NCBI GenBank assembly: GCA_035307785.1
Contig: DATGHS010000223.1
Coordinates: 1 to 35,280, forward strand
Reading direction: 5' to 3'
DNA from: DATGHS01 sp035307785
GTDB lineage: Bacteria; Planctomycetota; Planctomycetia; Gemmatales; Gemmataceae
DNA: 35,280 nt
Shown here: positions 23,275 to 32,830 of the stretch, one piece after another
Position numbering within the stretch: the first letter of the stretch is position 1
Layout: the number at the start of each line of letters is the position of its first letter
Translations under genes and position numbers: made by a program
The notes under the pieces: model-generated
Told to the model about the DNA's origin: nothing
The model's database searches: none
Seen by the model: only the letters and a program-made list of their open reading frames with translations

Positions 23275-26200
23275 ATGCACCGGGAGTTACGAACGACGAA
23301 CGAGGCGTTTCAACCGCCGAAGATGGCCGGGCTCTGCCTGTTCACCGGCTTGCTGCTCTTTCTCGTTGGCCGCGACTTGTGGCCTGATTTGGCCTCTTTC
23401 CTCGGCCGCCAGGGGCTTGACCTGCCCACCGGCTCGCGCGAACTCTTCGGCTTCCGCTATGCCCTTTATGCCGCGGTGATTGGCGGCGCCCGGGTACTTT
23501 ACGGTTCACTCGAAAGCCTGTTCGAAGGAAAGCTCGGGGCCGATCTGGCGCTGGCGGTCGCCTGTATTGCCGCCATTCTTATCGGCGAACCGCTGGTTGC
23601 AGCGGAAGTCGTCCTCATCGGCCTGATTGGCGAGTGTCTGGAAGGCTTCACGTTTGCCCGCACGCAAAACGCCATACGCAAGCTGGCCGAACTTTTCCCC
23701 ATTCGTTGCTGGGTGGTGCGCGACGGACAGGAAATGCGCATGTTCGTAAGCGACGTCGTGGTGGGCGATGTCGTCGTCGTAAAGCCAGGGGCCAAGGTGC
23801 CGGTCGACGGCAACGTGCGCGACGGCCGCTCGGCTGTGGATGTGAGCGCGCTGACCGGCGAAAGCTTGCCGGTGGATAAAGGGCCGGGCGACGAAGTCTT
23901 GGCGGGTAGTTTGAACCAGAATGGCGCCTTAACGATTGAAGCAAAGCGCGTGCAGGAACAAACGGTCGCCGGCCGGGTGCTGGAACTCACCGCGAAGGCA
24001 CTGAAGGAAAAAGCTCCGGTAGCGCGGCACGCTGACCGGTTGGCGAAGTACTTTCTCCCAGCCGTGCTGGCCCTCGCCGCCGTGACCTTCATGGCGAATC
24101 TGCTCTGGTACGCGGGTCCCTTCCGCGGGGAAGCGGTGCGCTTGACGCTGGGCCAGGCGGCGCGGCTCAGCATGTACCCGGCCCTGGCGGTACTGGTGGT
24201 CGCATGCCCGTGCGCATTGATTCTCGCCACTCCGGCAGCGGTTATTGCCGCGCTCGGCCGCCTTGCGGGCACCGGGGTCCTGCTGAAAAGTGGGGCCGCG
24301 CTGGAGCGCCTGGCTGGGGTCACGAGTTTTGCCTTCGACAAGACTGGCACCCTAACGGAGGGCAAGCTCGAACTTGGCGATATTCTGCCGGTCGATAGCA
24401 CCACTCCACCGGAACAACTCTTGCGCCGGGCCGCCAACGCGGAACTGCCAAGCGAGCATCCGCTGGCTCGCGTGCTGGTGCAGGAAGCGCAGCGGCGATC
24501 ACTCGTGCTTGATCCGGTCGAGGAATTCATTGCCCATCCGGGAGCCGGCGTGCGAACGCGGGTTGGCGGCAAAACGCTGCTCGTCGGTACACCGCGGTTG
24601 CTGCAGGAGCAAGGCCTGTCGCCCGGCACCGAAGTGCGCGCACTGCTCGAGCGCCTCGAAAACGATGGCCAAACGCCATTGCTCATTGCCGCCGACGGCC
24701 GCATTCTCGGCGCCATTGGAGCGCGCGACCGTATTCGACCGGAAGCTCGCGGCATTATCGTGGAATTACGCGAATTGGGTATACAGGACATCTCGCTGCT
24801 GACCGGCGACCGGAACGCTGTGGCCGTGAAAGTCGCCTCGGACCTTGGCATCGAATCTGTGCATGCCGAATTGTTGCCGGCCGACAAGGCAAAGCTGGTT
24901 ACCGCCCAAGCGGACACGGAAGCAGCACAGTCGGTTGCCTTTGTTGGCGACGGCGTGAACGATGCGCCGGCACTGGCCAGCGCCACCGTTGGCCTGGCGG
25001 TCGGCGGCGGAGCCGAGATTGCTGCCGAGGCGGGCGACGTCGTGCTGATGGGCGATCCGCTGGCGCCGTTGCCGCTTCTGGTGCGCCTATCGCGGCAAAC
25101 GGTTCACATCATTCGGCAAAACATCGTCATCTTCGCGTTTGGCGTAAACATTGTCGGCATTGTCCTCACCGGCTGGCTCTGGCCGCTGCTTGCGCGCTCG
25201 CCGGAATGGTACGAACGCGCTCCGCTGGCCGGCGTGATCTACCATCAGCTCGGCTCGCTGCTCGTGCTACTGAATTCCATGCGGCTCCTGGCCTTTGAAC
25301 GCAAGAGCGTAAAGGCATCCTCCGGCCGGGTACGCAGCGCTCTACAGCAGCTTGATGTCTGGGTCGAGCGGGCCAGCAATGCGGATGAATGGCTGCACGA
25401 GCTTTCGCATCGCTGGAAGCCGATCGCGCTCGGCATCAGTCTCATCGGCGTTGCTGCCTACGCCGCGAGCGGCCTCACGCAAGTGGAGCCGAACGAAATT
25501 GCCGTGGTGCGGCGCTTTGGCCGGCCGCTTGAAGAGGATCTCGGCCCCGGCCTGCACTGGCGCTGGCCGTGGCCGGTGGAAACCGTGCTGAAGACACAGC
25601 CGGATCAAGTGCGCAGCGTGGAAGTGGGCTTTCGGGTGTTGAAAGATCGTCTGGCGAAAACAGAGGGTCAACAGACACGGGCCGCACTCACCTGGCTCAG
25701 CCAGCACGAAAGCGAAGGCGTGCTCCGGATCGAAGGCGAAGCCGTCATGCCCACCGGCGACGGCAACCTGATCGAACTCTTGGCCACGCTGCAATACCGC
25801 CTCCGCTCACCCCGACGCTATTTGCTGGAAGTGAATAATCCGGACGAAATTCTGCGCGCGAATTTGGAAGCGGCGTTGCGCGAACAGGCGGCCGGCGAAT
25901 CGTTTCTGGAATTGCTCACGCTGCGCCGGGCGGAGTTTCAGCGCGAGGTGTTCGCCCGCTTGCAGAAGCGCTTGCAATCCTACGGCGACCCGGGTCTTGG
26001 CATTGTCTTGGAAGGTCTTGCGCTGCGCGACCTGCACCCGCCGGCCCCGGTAGTGCCGTCGTTCCACGACGTGGCCAAAGCCGCCGAGGGGCACGACCAG
26101 ATGATAAAGGAAGCTGAGGCCGAGGCGCTGCGCATTCGCCGTGACGCCGAGAGCAAAGGGAAGGAAATCGAACGCCAAGCCGAAGCCGCCGCGCATCGCA

Positions 26201-26589
26201 CCGTGGAAATGGCGAAGAAAGACCGCGACGCCTTTCTGGCCTGGTACAGGCTGCGAACCGAACTCAGCCCGGCCGTCGAATCGCGGCTGGCAACGGAAAC
26301 GGTCGGTCTGATCCTGGCCGGGCAAGACGTAACCAGCGCCCTGGCCGACCATCAGCGCCGCCGGCAACAGCAACTGGAGAATCAGGCTTTCCTGGTTGAT
26401 TTCCGGCTGACGTGGATGGCCCTGGGCGAAACGCTCTCGCAGCGCGACAAGGTGTTCATCGATGCCGACAAACTCCCAGGCCGCCGCACGCTGCTGCTCT
26501 TCGGTCCGGACCAACTCACACCGCCGCCCATTATCCTTCCAAGCCGCATGCCAGGGCGAGGGCCGGGTGTGGAGGGGGAGGAACGCTAA
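23275..26589 (+). CDS. P1B-type metal ATPase fused to an HflK-like SPFH domain
   Basis: One uninterrupted frame of 1104 residues carries two proteins' worth of domains. Residues 1 to about 680 are a heavy-metal P-type ATPase: TGE at 194-196, CPC at 311-313 in the metal-binding membrane helix, DKTGT with phospho-acceptor Asp 355, SEHP with HP at 395-396, and GDGVND at 558-563. There is no N-terminal GMxCxxC metal-binding domain. After the last ATPase helix (HQLGSLLVLLNSMRLL) come a linker, a further membrane segment (about 715-732), and an SPFH/Band 7 domain from about 737 (VEPNEIAVVRRFGRPLEEDL), ending in a coiled coil. HflK-type proteins scaffold membrane complexes and regulate FtsH. The ion transported is probably Cu or another soft metal, from CPC. 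No start signal other than the TATAAT box is seen. Confidence 0.93.
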   Translation: MHRELRTTNEAFQPPKMAGLCLFTGLLLFLVGRDLWPDLASFLGRQGLDLPTGSRELFGFRYALYAAVIGGARVLYGSLESLFEGKLGADLALAVACIAAILIGEPLVAAEVVLIGLIGECLEGFTFARTQNAIRKLAELFPIRCWVVRDGQEMRMFVSDVVVGDVVVVKPGAKVPVDGNVRDGRSAVDVSALTGESLPVDKGPGDEVLAGSLNQNGALTIEAKRVQEQTVAGRVLELTAKALKEKAPVARHADRLAKYFLPAVLALAAVTFMANLLWYAGPFRGEAVRLTLGQAARLSMYPALAVLVVACPCALILATPAAVIAALGRLAGTGVLLKSGAALERLAGVTSFAFDKTGTLTEGKLELGDILPVDSTTPPEQLLRRAANAELPSEHPLARVLVQEAQRRSLVLDPVEEFIAHPGAGVRTRVGGKTLLVGTPRLLQEQGLSPGTEVRALLERLENDGQTPLLIAADGRILGAIGARDRIRPEARGIIVELRELGIQDISLLTGDRNAVAVKVASDLGIESVHAELLPADKAKLVTAQADTEAAQSVAFVGDGVNDAPALASATVGLAVGGGAEIAAEAGDVVLMGDPLAPLPLLVRLSRQTVHIIRQNIVIFAFGVNIVGIVLTGWLWPLLARSPEWYERAPLAGVIYHQLGSLLVLLNSMRLLAFERKSVKASSGRVRSALQQLDVWVERASNADEWLHELSHRWKPIALGISLIGVAAYAASGLTQVEPNEIAVVRRFGRPLEEDLGPGLHWRWPWPVETVLKTQPDQVRSVEVGFRVLKDRLAKTEGQQTRAALTWLSQHESEGVLRIEGEAVMPTGDGNLIELLATLQYRLRSPRRYLLEVNNPDEILRANLEAALREQAAGESFLELLTLRRAEFQREVFARLQKRLQSYGDPGLGIVLEGLALRDLHPPAPVVPSFHDVAKAAEGHDQMIKEAEAEALRIRRDAESKGKEIERQAEAAAHRTVEMAKKDRDAFLAWYRLRTELSPAVESRLATETVGLILAGQDVTSALADHQRRRQQQLENQAFLVDFRLTWMALGETLSQRDKVFIDADKLPGRRTLLLFGPDQLTPPPIILPSRMPGRGPGVEGEER

Positions 26590-26883
26590 GCGGCTGACAT
26601 CTCAGCTGCCATGCACCGCCATTCGTTGCCGAATTAGGCGGTCGGGTGCATAGTTCGGCCCAACGAATGCAACGTTGCAACGAATCTGTCGGGCCCGGCG
26701 ATCAAGTCCTGTAAGTATCCAGTAGCAAACGACTTGCGCAGAAAACGCTGTCCGGCTGCGCAATCTCGATTTGTTGCCGAATCCTGCGACCGCCGCCGAC
26801 ATGGCCGACGCGCGCAACGAATTGAGCCGTATCGCAGTGCTGGTAGTAGTTCGTTCGAGCTGATTAGCAGCCGGAATGCACTA
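26590..26883. other. Intergenic stretch without a gene
   Basis: This stretch lies between the convergent P-type ATPase and cytochrome c genes. The minus-strand frames here are Arg/Ala-rich with no start signals and no recognisable domain, and I reject them. A small hairpin-like sequence, GGCTGA-CATC-TCAGCTG, begins two bases after the ATPase stop. I see nothing else. Confidence 0.5.
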
Positions 26884-27426
26884 CTACCTCGCCTCCCGTG
26901 GTGAGCTGCCCGGCGGCGGTTGACCGGGGCTCGATTCATTGGCATTGCCCGCCTTGGGCCCGCCCGGCAGATCGGGCCGGGTGGTCGATTGGTCGTTCTT
27001 TAATTCCTGGATGGGCTGACCGAAGTACATGTCCTTTGGTCCTGGGCCTTCCACTCCTTCGGGCCCCGGCACATCGTGATAGCGGCGCAGGAACTCCACG
27101 AGCTTGGCGTATTCTTTGCCCGTCAGATTGGCGCGCACGCGCATGTGGGCGGCCACATTCTGGAAGTTGGAAAATGGCCGCTCGGCCAGCGTAGGCGCAC
27201 TGTGGCAATAGCTGCAATACATCGAAAAGACCTTGCCGCCCGTCAGCGAATCCTCGTACGATTGGCAGCCATTGCCGTCTTTCACCGGCGTCGGCATGCG
27301 CAGCGGCGCCGGACCTTCCTCCAACGTCGAAGTCGCGACCGGCGTTTGGTGGCATCCATACGAGCCGAGGATGCCGGCCATGATCAGGGCCGGGGCAATC
27401 AGCCAGCGCTTCCCTTTGCTTCGCAT
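26884..27426 (-). CDS. Exported class I-type cytochrome c
   Basis: The ATG at 27426 has AGGAG nine bases upstream. The first 25 residues are a hydrophobic export signal ending GSYGC; this is an imperfect lipobox (no Leu at -3), so lipid attachment is possible but unsure. The heme motif is CSYCH with Cys 71, Cys 74 and His 75, and a Met in AAHMRVRANLTGKEY is a candidate distal ligand. The C-terminal third is Pro/Gly-rich and disordered. The 180-residue protein probably carries electrons at the periplasmic face. Its start is 13 bases from the stop of the porin-like gene, so the two form an operon. Confidence 0.9.
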   Translation of the reverse strand: MRSKGKRWLIAPALIMAGILGSYGCHQTPVATSTLEEGPAPLRMPTPVKDGNGCQSYEDSLTGGKVFSMYCSYCHSAPTLAERPFSNFQNVAAHMRVRANLTGKEYAKLVEFLRRYHDVPGPEGVEGPGPKDMYFGQPIQELKNDQSTTRPDLPGGPKAGNANESSPGQPPPGSSPREAR

Positions 27427-27439
27427 ATACCGCTACTCC

Positions 27440-29026
27440 TTACCAGCCCCAGGCCAATTGGAAGAGCAAATTGTTGTCGTGAAGATGGAACCCGGGCTCG
27501 TCGTTGATTTCATAGGCCGCCTGCAACAGCATGCGCGGCGAAATATAGTAGTTCAGTCCAAACGCATTCTGTTGCCGGGTCACCGGCACATCGACCGGCG
27601 TGGGGTAGGTCCCGATCGTGAGCGTCGTGGGATCGATGCCCTGGAAATTCACGTAGCTATAGCGATAGACGAACTCCAGTTTTTGCAGGAAGCGGTTGGC
27701 ACTGTCGCGCGGCCGGTAGGCGAGCTGGCCATAGAAGCCCTGGCGCACGATGTCGGTGCCAATGATGTCGCCGGCCTGCTGGTACAGCGCGCCGTACTCG
27801 AACCGGAAATCCCAGTTGCCTTTGCGGTAGTTGAAATCGGCCGCCCAAAGCGTGATCGAGTCGTTGAAGCCGGCCATGTACGGGCCGTTGTACATGGCCG
27901 ACAATCCGGCCGCCAAACCAACTTCCGGCCACCACAGGCCGATTCGGCCGCCGAATGCCTTTTGATTCGAGATCAGGCTAAACGTGCCTTCCATGCCTTC
28001 AAGGTTGGCCAGCTCATCGGGAGTCGGCGCTCCAGGCGCTCCCGGCGTCACGTTCATGGCGTTCGACACGTACGCGTTGTACTCAAGCTTGATTGGCGAA
28101 CAGCCCAGGTAGAAGGAGCCTTGTGCTTGGACGCCCAGTAGCGCCGTCGGCGGCAAAACTTGCATCCAGAGGATCGGCACGCCGCCGGGCGCATCGCCGG
28201 GGAGCTTGTTGATCCAGGGATTATTCAGGCGCTCGTTGTACCAGCCGATCGGCGCCACAAAGCGGCCGGCAATGATTGTCAGCCAGTCGTTGACAAAGAA
28301 GTCGGCCTGGAGGAACGTCGGATTCACGGTCCCGCCGGCGCCGACCGAGATTTCGCCCTCGAAGAGAATCCACTCGTTGAGCTTCAGGAAGAAGTCGGGC
28401 GAGAATTCGCCGAAGTAAAAGCCTCCTGGCACATCGGGCCGCCCGGCGCCATTGGCCGCCGTGGTTGGGTCGCCCAGGAGCTTCGCGTAACCAAACGCCA
28501 TCGTGCTGTAAATGCTAAGCGGCGATTCATTGGTCTGGCTGGGGAAGAACAGTTCTTTGAGCTGCGTCGGCAAGCGCGGTCCGTTGCGTTCGTCGGCATC
28601 GATATGCGCGTTGAGGGCATCGACCGCCGATTCCAATTGCTGGTCGCGCTGGGCCGCTTGCACCGAGCGCGCTTCCAACGTGGCGGTCTGCGCCTGAAGC
28701 TTTTCGATGGCGGGAGCGGATGGCGGCTGCTTTTTCAGTTGCTCGGCCAGCAGTTCGATCATTTTCTGCTGAAGCTCGACTTGCTTGCGCAATAACTCGA
28801 CTTGCTTCTTGACGTCGTCGTCTTTGGGTTCGTCGGCCTGGATGCGCACAAATTCCGGCGGCGCAGCGGCCGAATCTCGAACCGGCGGACCAAATTGCGC
28901 CGCCGCCGGACTGGGCATTCTGGGGGGGGCAAGAATGGGCTGGCCCGGACTTTCCTGGCCGCCGGCGTTATTCGTGGCCACCAGAACCACCGTTGCCATC
29001 AGGGCAGCGCCAAACCAAATGCGCAT
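27440..29026 (-). CDS. Outer-membrane porin-like beta-barrel with coiled-coil N-terminus
   Basis: The ATG at 29026 starts a signal peptide (RIWFGAALMATVVLVATNNAGGQ); the frame extends to 29122 without support. The 528-residue product has a coiled coil at about 70-105 (KKQVELLRKQVELQQKMIELLAE), likely for trimer formation, then a long beta-rich region with alternating aromatic residues such as FYFGEFSPDFFLKLNEWILFEG and GNWDFRFEYGALYQQAG, and it ends in WGW, the aromatic C-terminus of outer-membrane proteins. It resembles phosphate-selective or OprO-like porins of planctomycetes. Pairing with a cytochrome c gene suggests an envelope redox role, which is inference. The ribosome binding site is weak. 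Confidence 0.85.
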   Translation of the reverse strand: MRIWFGAALMATVVLVATNNAGGQESPGQPILAPPRMPSPAAAQFGPPVRDSAAAPPEFVRIQADEPKDDDVKKQVELLRKQVELQQKMIELLAEQLKKQPPSAPAIEKLQAQTATLEARSVQAAQRDQQLESAVDALNAHIDADERNGPRLPTQLKELFFPSQTNESPLSIYSTMAFGYAKLLGDPTTAANGAGRPDVPGGFYFGEFSPDFFLKLNEWILFEGEISVGAGGTVNPTFLQADFFVNDWLTIIAGRFVAPIGWYNERLNNPWINKLPGDAPGGVPILWMQVLPPTALLGVQAQGSFYLGCSPIKLEYNAYVSNAMNVTPGAPGAPTPDELANLEGMEGTFSLISNQKAFGGRIGLWWPEVGLAAGLSAMYNGPYMAGFNDSITLWAADFNYRKGNWDFRFEYGALYQQAGDIIGTDIVRQGFYGQLAYRPRDSANRFLQKLEFVYRYSYVNFQGIDPTTLTIGTYPTPVDVPVTRQQNAFGLNYYISPRMLLQAAYEINDEPGFHLHDNNLLFQLAWGW

Positions 29027-29353
29027 GGGAATTCTCGCCAGTTCGCTCGCACAATCGACGGGCCCAGGGCACCAGGCCCGCGCAGATTCGCCGCGCCGCC
29101 GTGGCGCGCGGATTTGCCGCAATTGCCGATTGGGCAGAATGTACTGGTATTATCGGTTTTGCTGCGTTTATTAATGAGCGAACTTTGGCAAACCGACCGT
29201 GCTTCAAGCCAGATGCAAGGTAGCAATTCAGCGAGCGCATGGTGCAAGCAATCTCAACGCTTGCAGCTCATGCGGCTACAACATTCCTTGTGCCGGAAAC
29301 TTCTCTTTCAAAAAAGTGACAAGGATTTCGCCTTTCATTGCTGGGTTTCGCCA
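29027..29353. other. Divergent intergenic region
   Basis: This region separates the porin-like gene (minus) from the PVC heme-domain gene (plus) and must hold both promoters. A weak candidate for the plus strand is TTGCCG at 29123-29128 with TATTAT at 29148-29153, spacing 19. I see no gene: the open frames here are extensions of neighbouring genes. Confidence 0.35.
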
Positions 29354-32300
29354 ATGCGACCTTACTTTCATTCGTTCGTCCTGGTTTTCGTCGGTTTGAC
29401 TCAATCCTCCTCATTCGCACAAACGCCGCCCATCCGAAACGGCACCGACGCCGCGCGGAAGGAGATGGCCGCGTTCCGCTATCCGGCCGGGCTCAAAGTC
29501 GAACTGTTTGCCTGCGAGCCGATGCTCGCCAGTCCGGTGGCCATTTGTCTCGACGAAAAGGGCCGCGTGTTCGTGGCTGAGGAGTATCGTTTCAACCAGG
29601 GGACGGAAGAGAACCGCACGCGCCCGTTTTTGCTCGAAGATGACTTGCAGTTGCGCACAGTAGATGACCGCCTCGCCATGTACAAGAAGCATGCTGACAA
29701 GTTTCCTGGCGGCATGAGTTGGTTCTCGAAACATTCCGACCAGGTGCGCATGCTGGTGGACCGCGCCGGCACCGGCCATGCCGATTATTCCACCGTCTTT
29801 GCGGGCGGCTTCAACGATCCGCTCGACGGTCTGGCCGCAGGAGTCCTGGCGCGCGACGGAAACCTTTATTTCACCTGCATTCCGCATCTGTGGCTGCTGA
29901 AAGACACGAGAGGCACCGGTCACGCCGACGTGCGCATTCCGTTGCATCGCGGCTTCGGCGTCGATTGCGCCTTCCTGGGCCACGACTTGCACGGCCTGAC
30001 TTGGGGACCTGACGGCAAGTTGTATTTCTCGGTGGGCGATCGCGGGTTCAACGTCACCTCGAAGGAAGGGAAGACCTTCGTTGGCCCGCGCACCGGCGGC
30101 GTGTTTCGCTGCAATCCCGACGGCTCGGAATTGGAGCTAATCTTCCGCGGCCTGCGGAATCCACAGGGGTTGGCCTTCGACCAGTACGGCAACCTCTTCG
30201 CCGACGACAACAACTGCGACAAGGGCGACGATTCGCGCCTGGTCTACATTGCCGAAGGCGGCGACGCGGGCTGGAATATGGCCTACCAGACCATCCCCGA
30301 GCCGTATCTCACCGGCCCCTGGCACGCGGAGCGCATGTGGCATCTGTACCACAAGGGCCAACCGGCGTGGATCGTGCCGCCGGTGGGCAAGATCGGCACC
30401 GGGCCGTCCGGCTTCGAGTTCACGAGCGGCATCAGCCTACCGCCGCGCTACCACAACCGCTTCTTCATGTGCAATTACACCGGCAACGGCGGCGTGGAGT
30501 CATTCGGCGTCGTGAACAAAGGCGCGGGTTTCGAGATAGTCGATTACCACGATTTCCTCAAGCCGATCCACGCGACCGACGTAAAGATGGGCTACGACGG
30601 CAAGCTTTATGTTTCCGATTTCGTTGACTTGCTCTGGAACGGCGGCACAGCGGGGGGGCGGATTTACACGGTGCTTGATCCGGAGCGGGTGAAGAGCCTC
30701 CAGGTACAAGACGTCCAATCTCTGTTTAAAACGGGCATCTCCCGCCTCGCCCGGAACAGCGATTTGGCGGAGTTAATGGCCTATCCCGATTTGCGCGTCC
30801 GACAACGTGCTCAGTTCGCGCTCGCCGAACGCGGCGCGAAATCGATAGCCGTGCTTAACGAAGTGCTGGCACACGGGTTCCGACATCCTGAATGGAACAC
30901 GGAACAACTAGGCAGAATGCACGCTATCTGGGGCCTGGGACAAATTGGCCGGCACGCACCAGAGGCATTGAAAAAGCTGCTGCCCTTCCTTAAAGACCCG
31001 GATGTCGAAATTCGTGCCCAGGTCTTGCGCATTCTTGGTGATGACCATTTCCGTGGCGCAGAAGACGAGTTCGTAGGCCTGCTGAAGGATGAGAGCCCGC
31101 GTGTCCGCTATTTCGCGGCGATGGGGCTGGGAAAACTAAAGCATCGCGCTGCCGTCGATGGCCTTTTCGCCATGTTGGAACAGAATCATGACGACGACCC
31201 CTTCCTTCGTCACGTGGGGATCTATGCTCTGGCTCAAATCGGCGATGCCGAAGCGGTGCAAGCCCGAGCGAAGCACCCGTCGCCATCGGTTCGCGTGGCT
31301 GTCCTCCTCATTCAGCGGCGCTTGCAAGACAAACGAATCAGCCAGTTCCTGAACGACAGCGAACTCGACATCGTCACGGAAGCGGCGCGGGCCATTCACG
31401 ACCTGCCGCTCGACAGCGAGCTTCCCGCTCTGGCCGCCGCCCTGGATCGCTTCGCCGGCCGAATGGAATCGGAAGCGGAGCCCTTGCTGCGCCGGATTAT
31501 CGATGCGCATTTCCGCCTGGGTCAAGCCGAGAACGCACGGGCTTTAGCTCGCTATGTGGCCAACGACGCCGGTTCGCCGCGAATGCGCTCGGAAGCATTG
31601 TCCGCCCTGGCCGACTGGACCGAGCCATCACCCCGTGATCGCGTGACCTGGTTCTGGCGGCCGCTGGCCAAGCGCGATCAGCAGATCATCAAGCAGGTAT
31701 TGGAAGAATCCATCGGCACGATCCTGAGCCGGACTTCGGGCCAGCCACAGATTCAAGCGGTTAATCTCATCACGAAGAATCAGATCAAGGCCGACGATGG
31801 CACGTTCTTCCGCTGGCTGACCGATCCACAGCGCGATGGCCCGGCTCGTTTGGCCGCCCTCCGACTGCTCGTGTCCCGCAAGTTTCCGCAGTTGGACCTC
31901 GCCATTGGACTGTGCATGAAAGACAGCGACCCGCACGTCCGCGCGGAAGCTCGCCAGGCCCTGGCAGGTCTTCATCCCGAATTGGCCACGCCCTTGCTGG
32001 CTGAAGCACTTTGCCGGCCGCAAAGCGCGGTGGTGGAGAAACAGCAGGCCCTGGCCACCTTGGCCCGGATGCGCGCTGAGCCGGCCAGGAAACTTCTCGA
32101 AGCCTGGGCCGCCCGGTTGGCCAAGGGCGAAGCGCCGCTGGAACTGCAACTCGACTTGCTCGAAGCACTTGGCCAAGTGCCCGGCGATCCCTTCAAGCAG
32201 GCGATTCAGAAATTCCAATCCAGGCAATCGCCATCCGACCCGCTCGCCAAGTTTCGCGTCAGCCTGTACGGCGGCGATGCCGAGCGCGGCCGGCAATTAT

Positions 32301-32695
32301 TCGTCGGCCATTCGGTGGCCCAGTGTATCCGCTGCCACAAGATCGACGGTCAGGGCGGCGATGCCGGGCCGGATTTGTCGAAGGTCGCCGAGCGCAATCC
32401 CAAGAACACGCGCGAGTATCTACTGGAATCGATGATCTTCCCGAACGCCAAAATCGCCCCGGGCTATGGTTCCGTCACGCTGACGCTAACCAACGGCAAA
32501 GTCGTCGCCGGCATCGTCAAGTCCGACACCGAGCAAGCCGTCGTGCTGCTTGGCTCCGATGGAAAAGAAGTAACTGTGCGCACTAAAGATATTGAGGAGC
32601 GCACGGCGCCAACGTCCGCAATGCCGGAGATGGGCCGCGCGCTCTCGCTGCGCGAATTGCGCGATCTGGTGGAATTTCTGGCGGCAAGGAAATGA
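29354..32695 (+). CDS. PVC-type secreted dehydrogenase-like protein with HEAT repeats and C-terminal heme domain
   Basis: The frame is open from 28802, but the ATG at 29354 begins a signal peptide (SFVLVFVGLTQSSSFAQ), so I use it; the ribosome binding site is weak. The 1113-residue product has an N-terminal six-bladed propeller-like domain (about 30-440) of the planctomycete membrane-bound dehydrogenase type (VELFACEPMLASPVAICLDE, GLRNPQGLAFDQYGNLF), then HEAT-type helical repeats (about 450-930), then a cytochrome c-like domain with CIRCH at 991-995 in AQCIRCHKIDGQGGDAGPDLS. It closes with a short strand-rich segment ending SLRELRDLVEFLAARK. Such proteins are abundant in planctomycetes and are thought to oxidise sugars or carbon compounds in the periplasm; the substrate is unknown. 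A copy of its last codons lies at 34476-34530. Confidence 0.93.
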   Translation: MRPYFHSFVLVFVGLTQSSSFAQTPPIRNGTDAARKEMAAFRYPAGLKVELFACEPMLASPVAICLDEKGRVFVAEEYRFNQGTEENRTRPFLLEDDLQLRTVDDRLAMYKKHADKFPGGMSWFSKHSDQVRMLVDRAGTGHADYSTVFAGGFNDPLDGLAAGVLARDGNLYFTCIPHLWLLKDTRGTGHADVRIPLHRGFGVDCAFLGHDLHGLTWGPDGKLYFSVGDRGFNVTSKEGKTFVGPRTGGVFRCNPDGSELELIFRGLRNPQGLAFDQYGNLFADDNNCDKGDDSRLVYIAEGGDAGWNMAYQTIPEPYLTGPWHAERMWHLYHKGQPAWIVPPVGKIGTGPSGFEFTSGISLPPRYHNRFFMCNYTGNGGVESFGVVNKGAGFEIVDYHDFLKPIHATDVKMGYDGKLYVSDFVDLLWNGGTAGGRIYTVLDPERVKSLQVQDVQSLFKTGISRLARNSDLAELMAYPDLRVRQRAQFALAERGAKSIAVLNEVLAHGFRHPEWNTEQLGRMHAIWGLGQIGRHAPEALKKLLPFLKDPDVEIRAQVLRILGDDHFRGAEDEFVGLLKDESPRVRYFAAMGLGKLKHRAAVDGLFAMLEQNHDDDPFLRHVGIYALAQIGDAEAVQARAKHPSPSVRVAVLLIQRRLQDKRISQFLNDSELDIVTEAARAIHDLPLDSELPALAAALDRFAGRMESEAEPLLRRIIDAHFRLGQAENARALARYVANDAGSPRMRSEALSALADWTEPSPRDRVTWFWRPLAKRDQQIIKQVLEESIGTILSRTSGQPQIQAVNLITKNQIKADDGTFFRWLTDPQRDGPARLAALRLLVSRKFPQLDLAIGLCMKDSDPHVRAEARQALAGLHPELATPLLAEALCRPQSAVVEKQQALATLARMRAEPARKLLEAWAARLAKGEAPLELQLDLLEALGQVPGDPFKQAIQKFQSRQSPSDPLAKFRVSLYGGDAERGRQLFVGHSVAQCIRCHKIDGQGGDAGPDLSKVAERNPKNTREYLLESMIFPNAKIAPGYGSVTLTLTNGKVVAGIVKSDTEQAVVLLGSDGKEVTVRTKDIEERTAPTSAMPEMGRALSLRELRDLVEFLAARK

Positions 32696-32830
32696 AGGCG
32701 GAGTTTTTTTAATTGGTCCCAGTTTTGTTTCCCGAGGGCGGCACCGGCAGTCCGACAGAACGACACAGTTGCGGGAATTGGAGGTAGGTCCTGTCCAATA
32801 CTACCGGTGCGGCGCGCCGTCGGGCTGCTT

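Noticed and set aside
23499..24986. 495-codon minus-strand frame inside the P-type ATPase gene
   Set aside because: It is antisense to intact ATPase motifs and is Ser/Arg/Ala-rich, with no recognisable domain or start signal.
26602..26945. Two short minus-strand frames downstream of the P-type ATPase
   Set aside because: No motif, no start signal and overlap with the cytochrome c 3' end.
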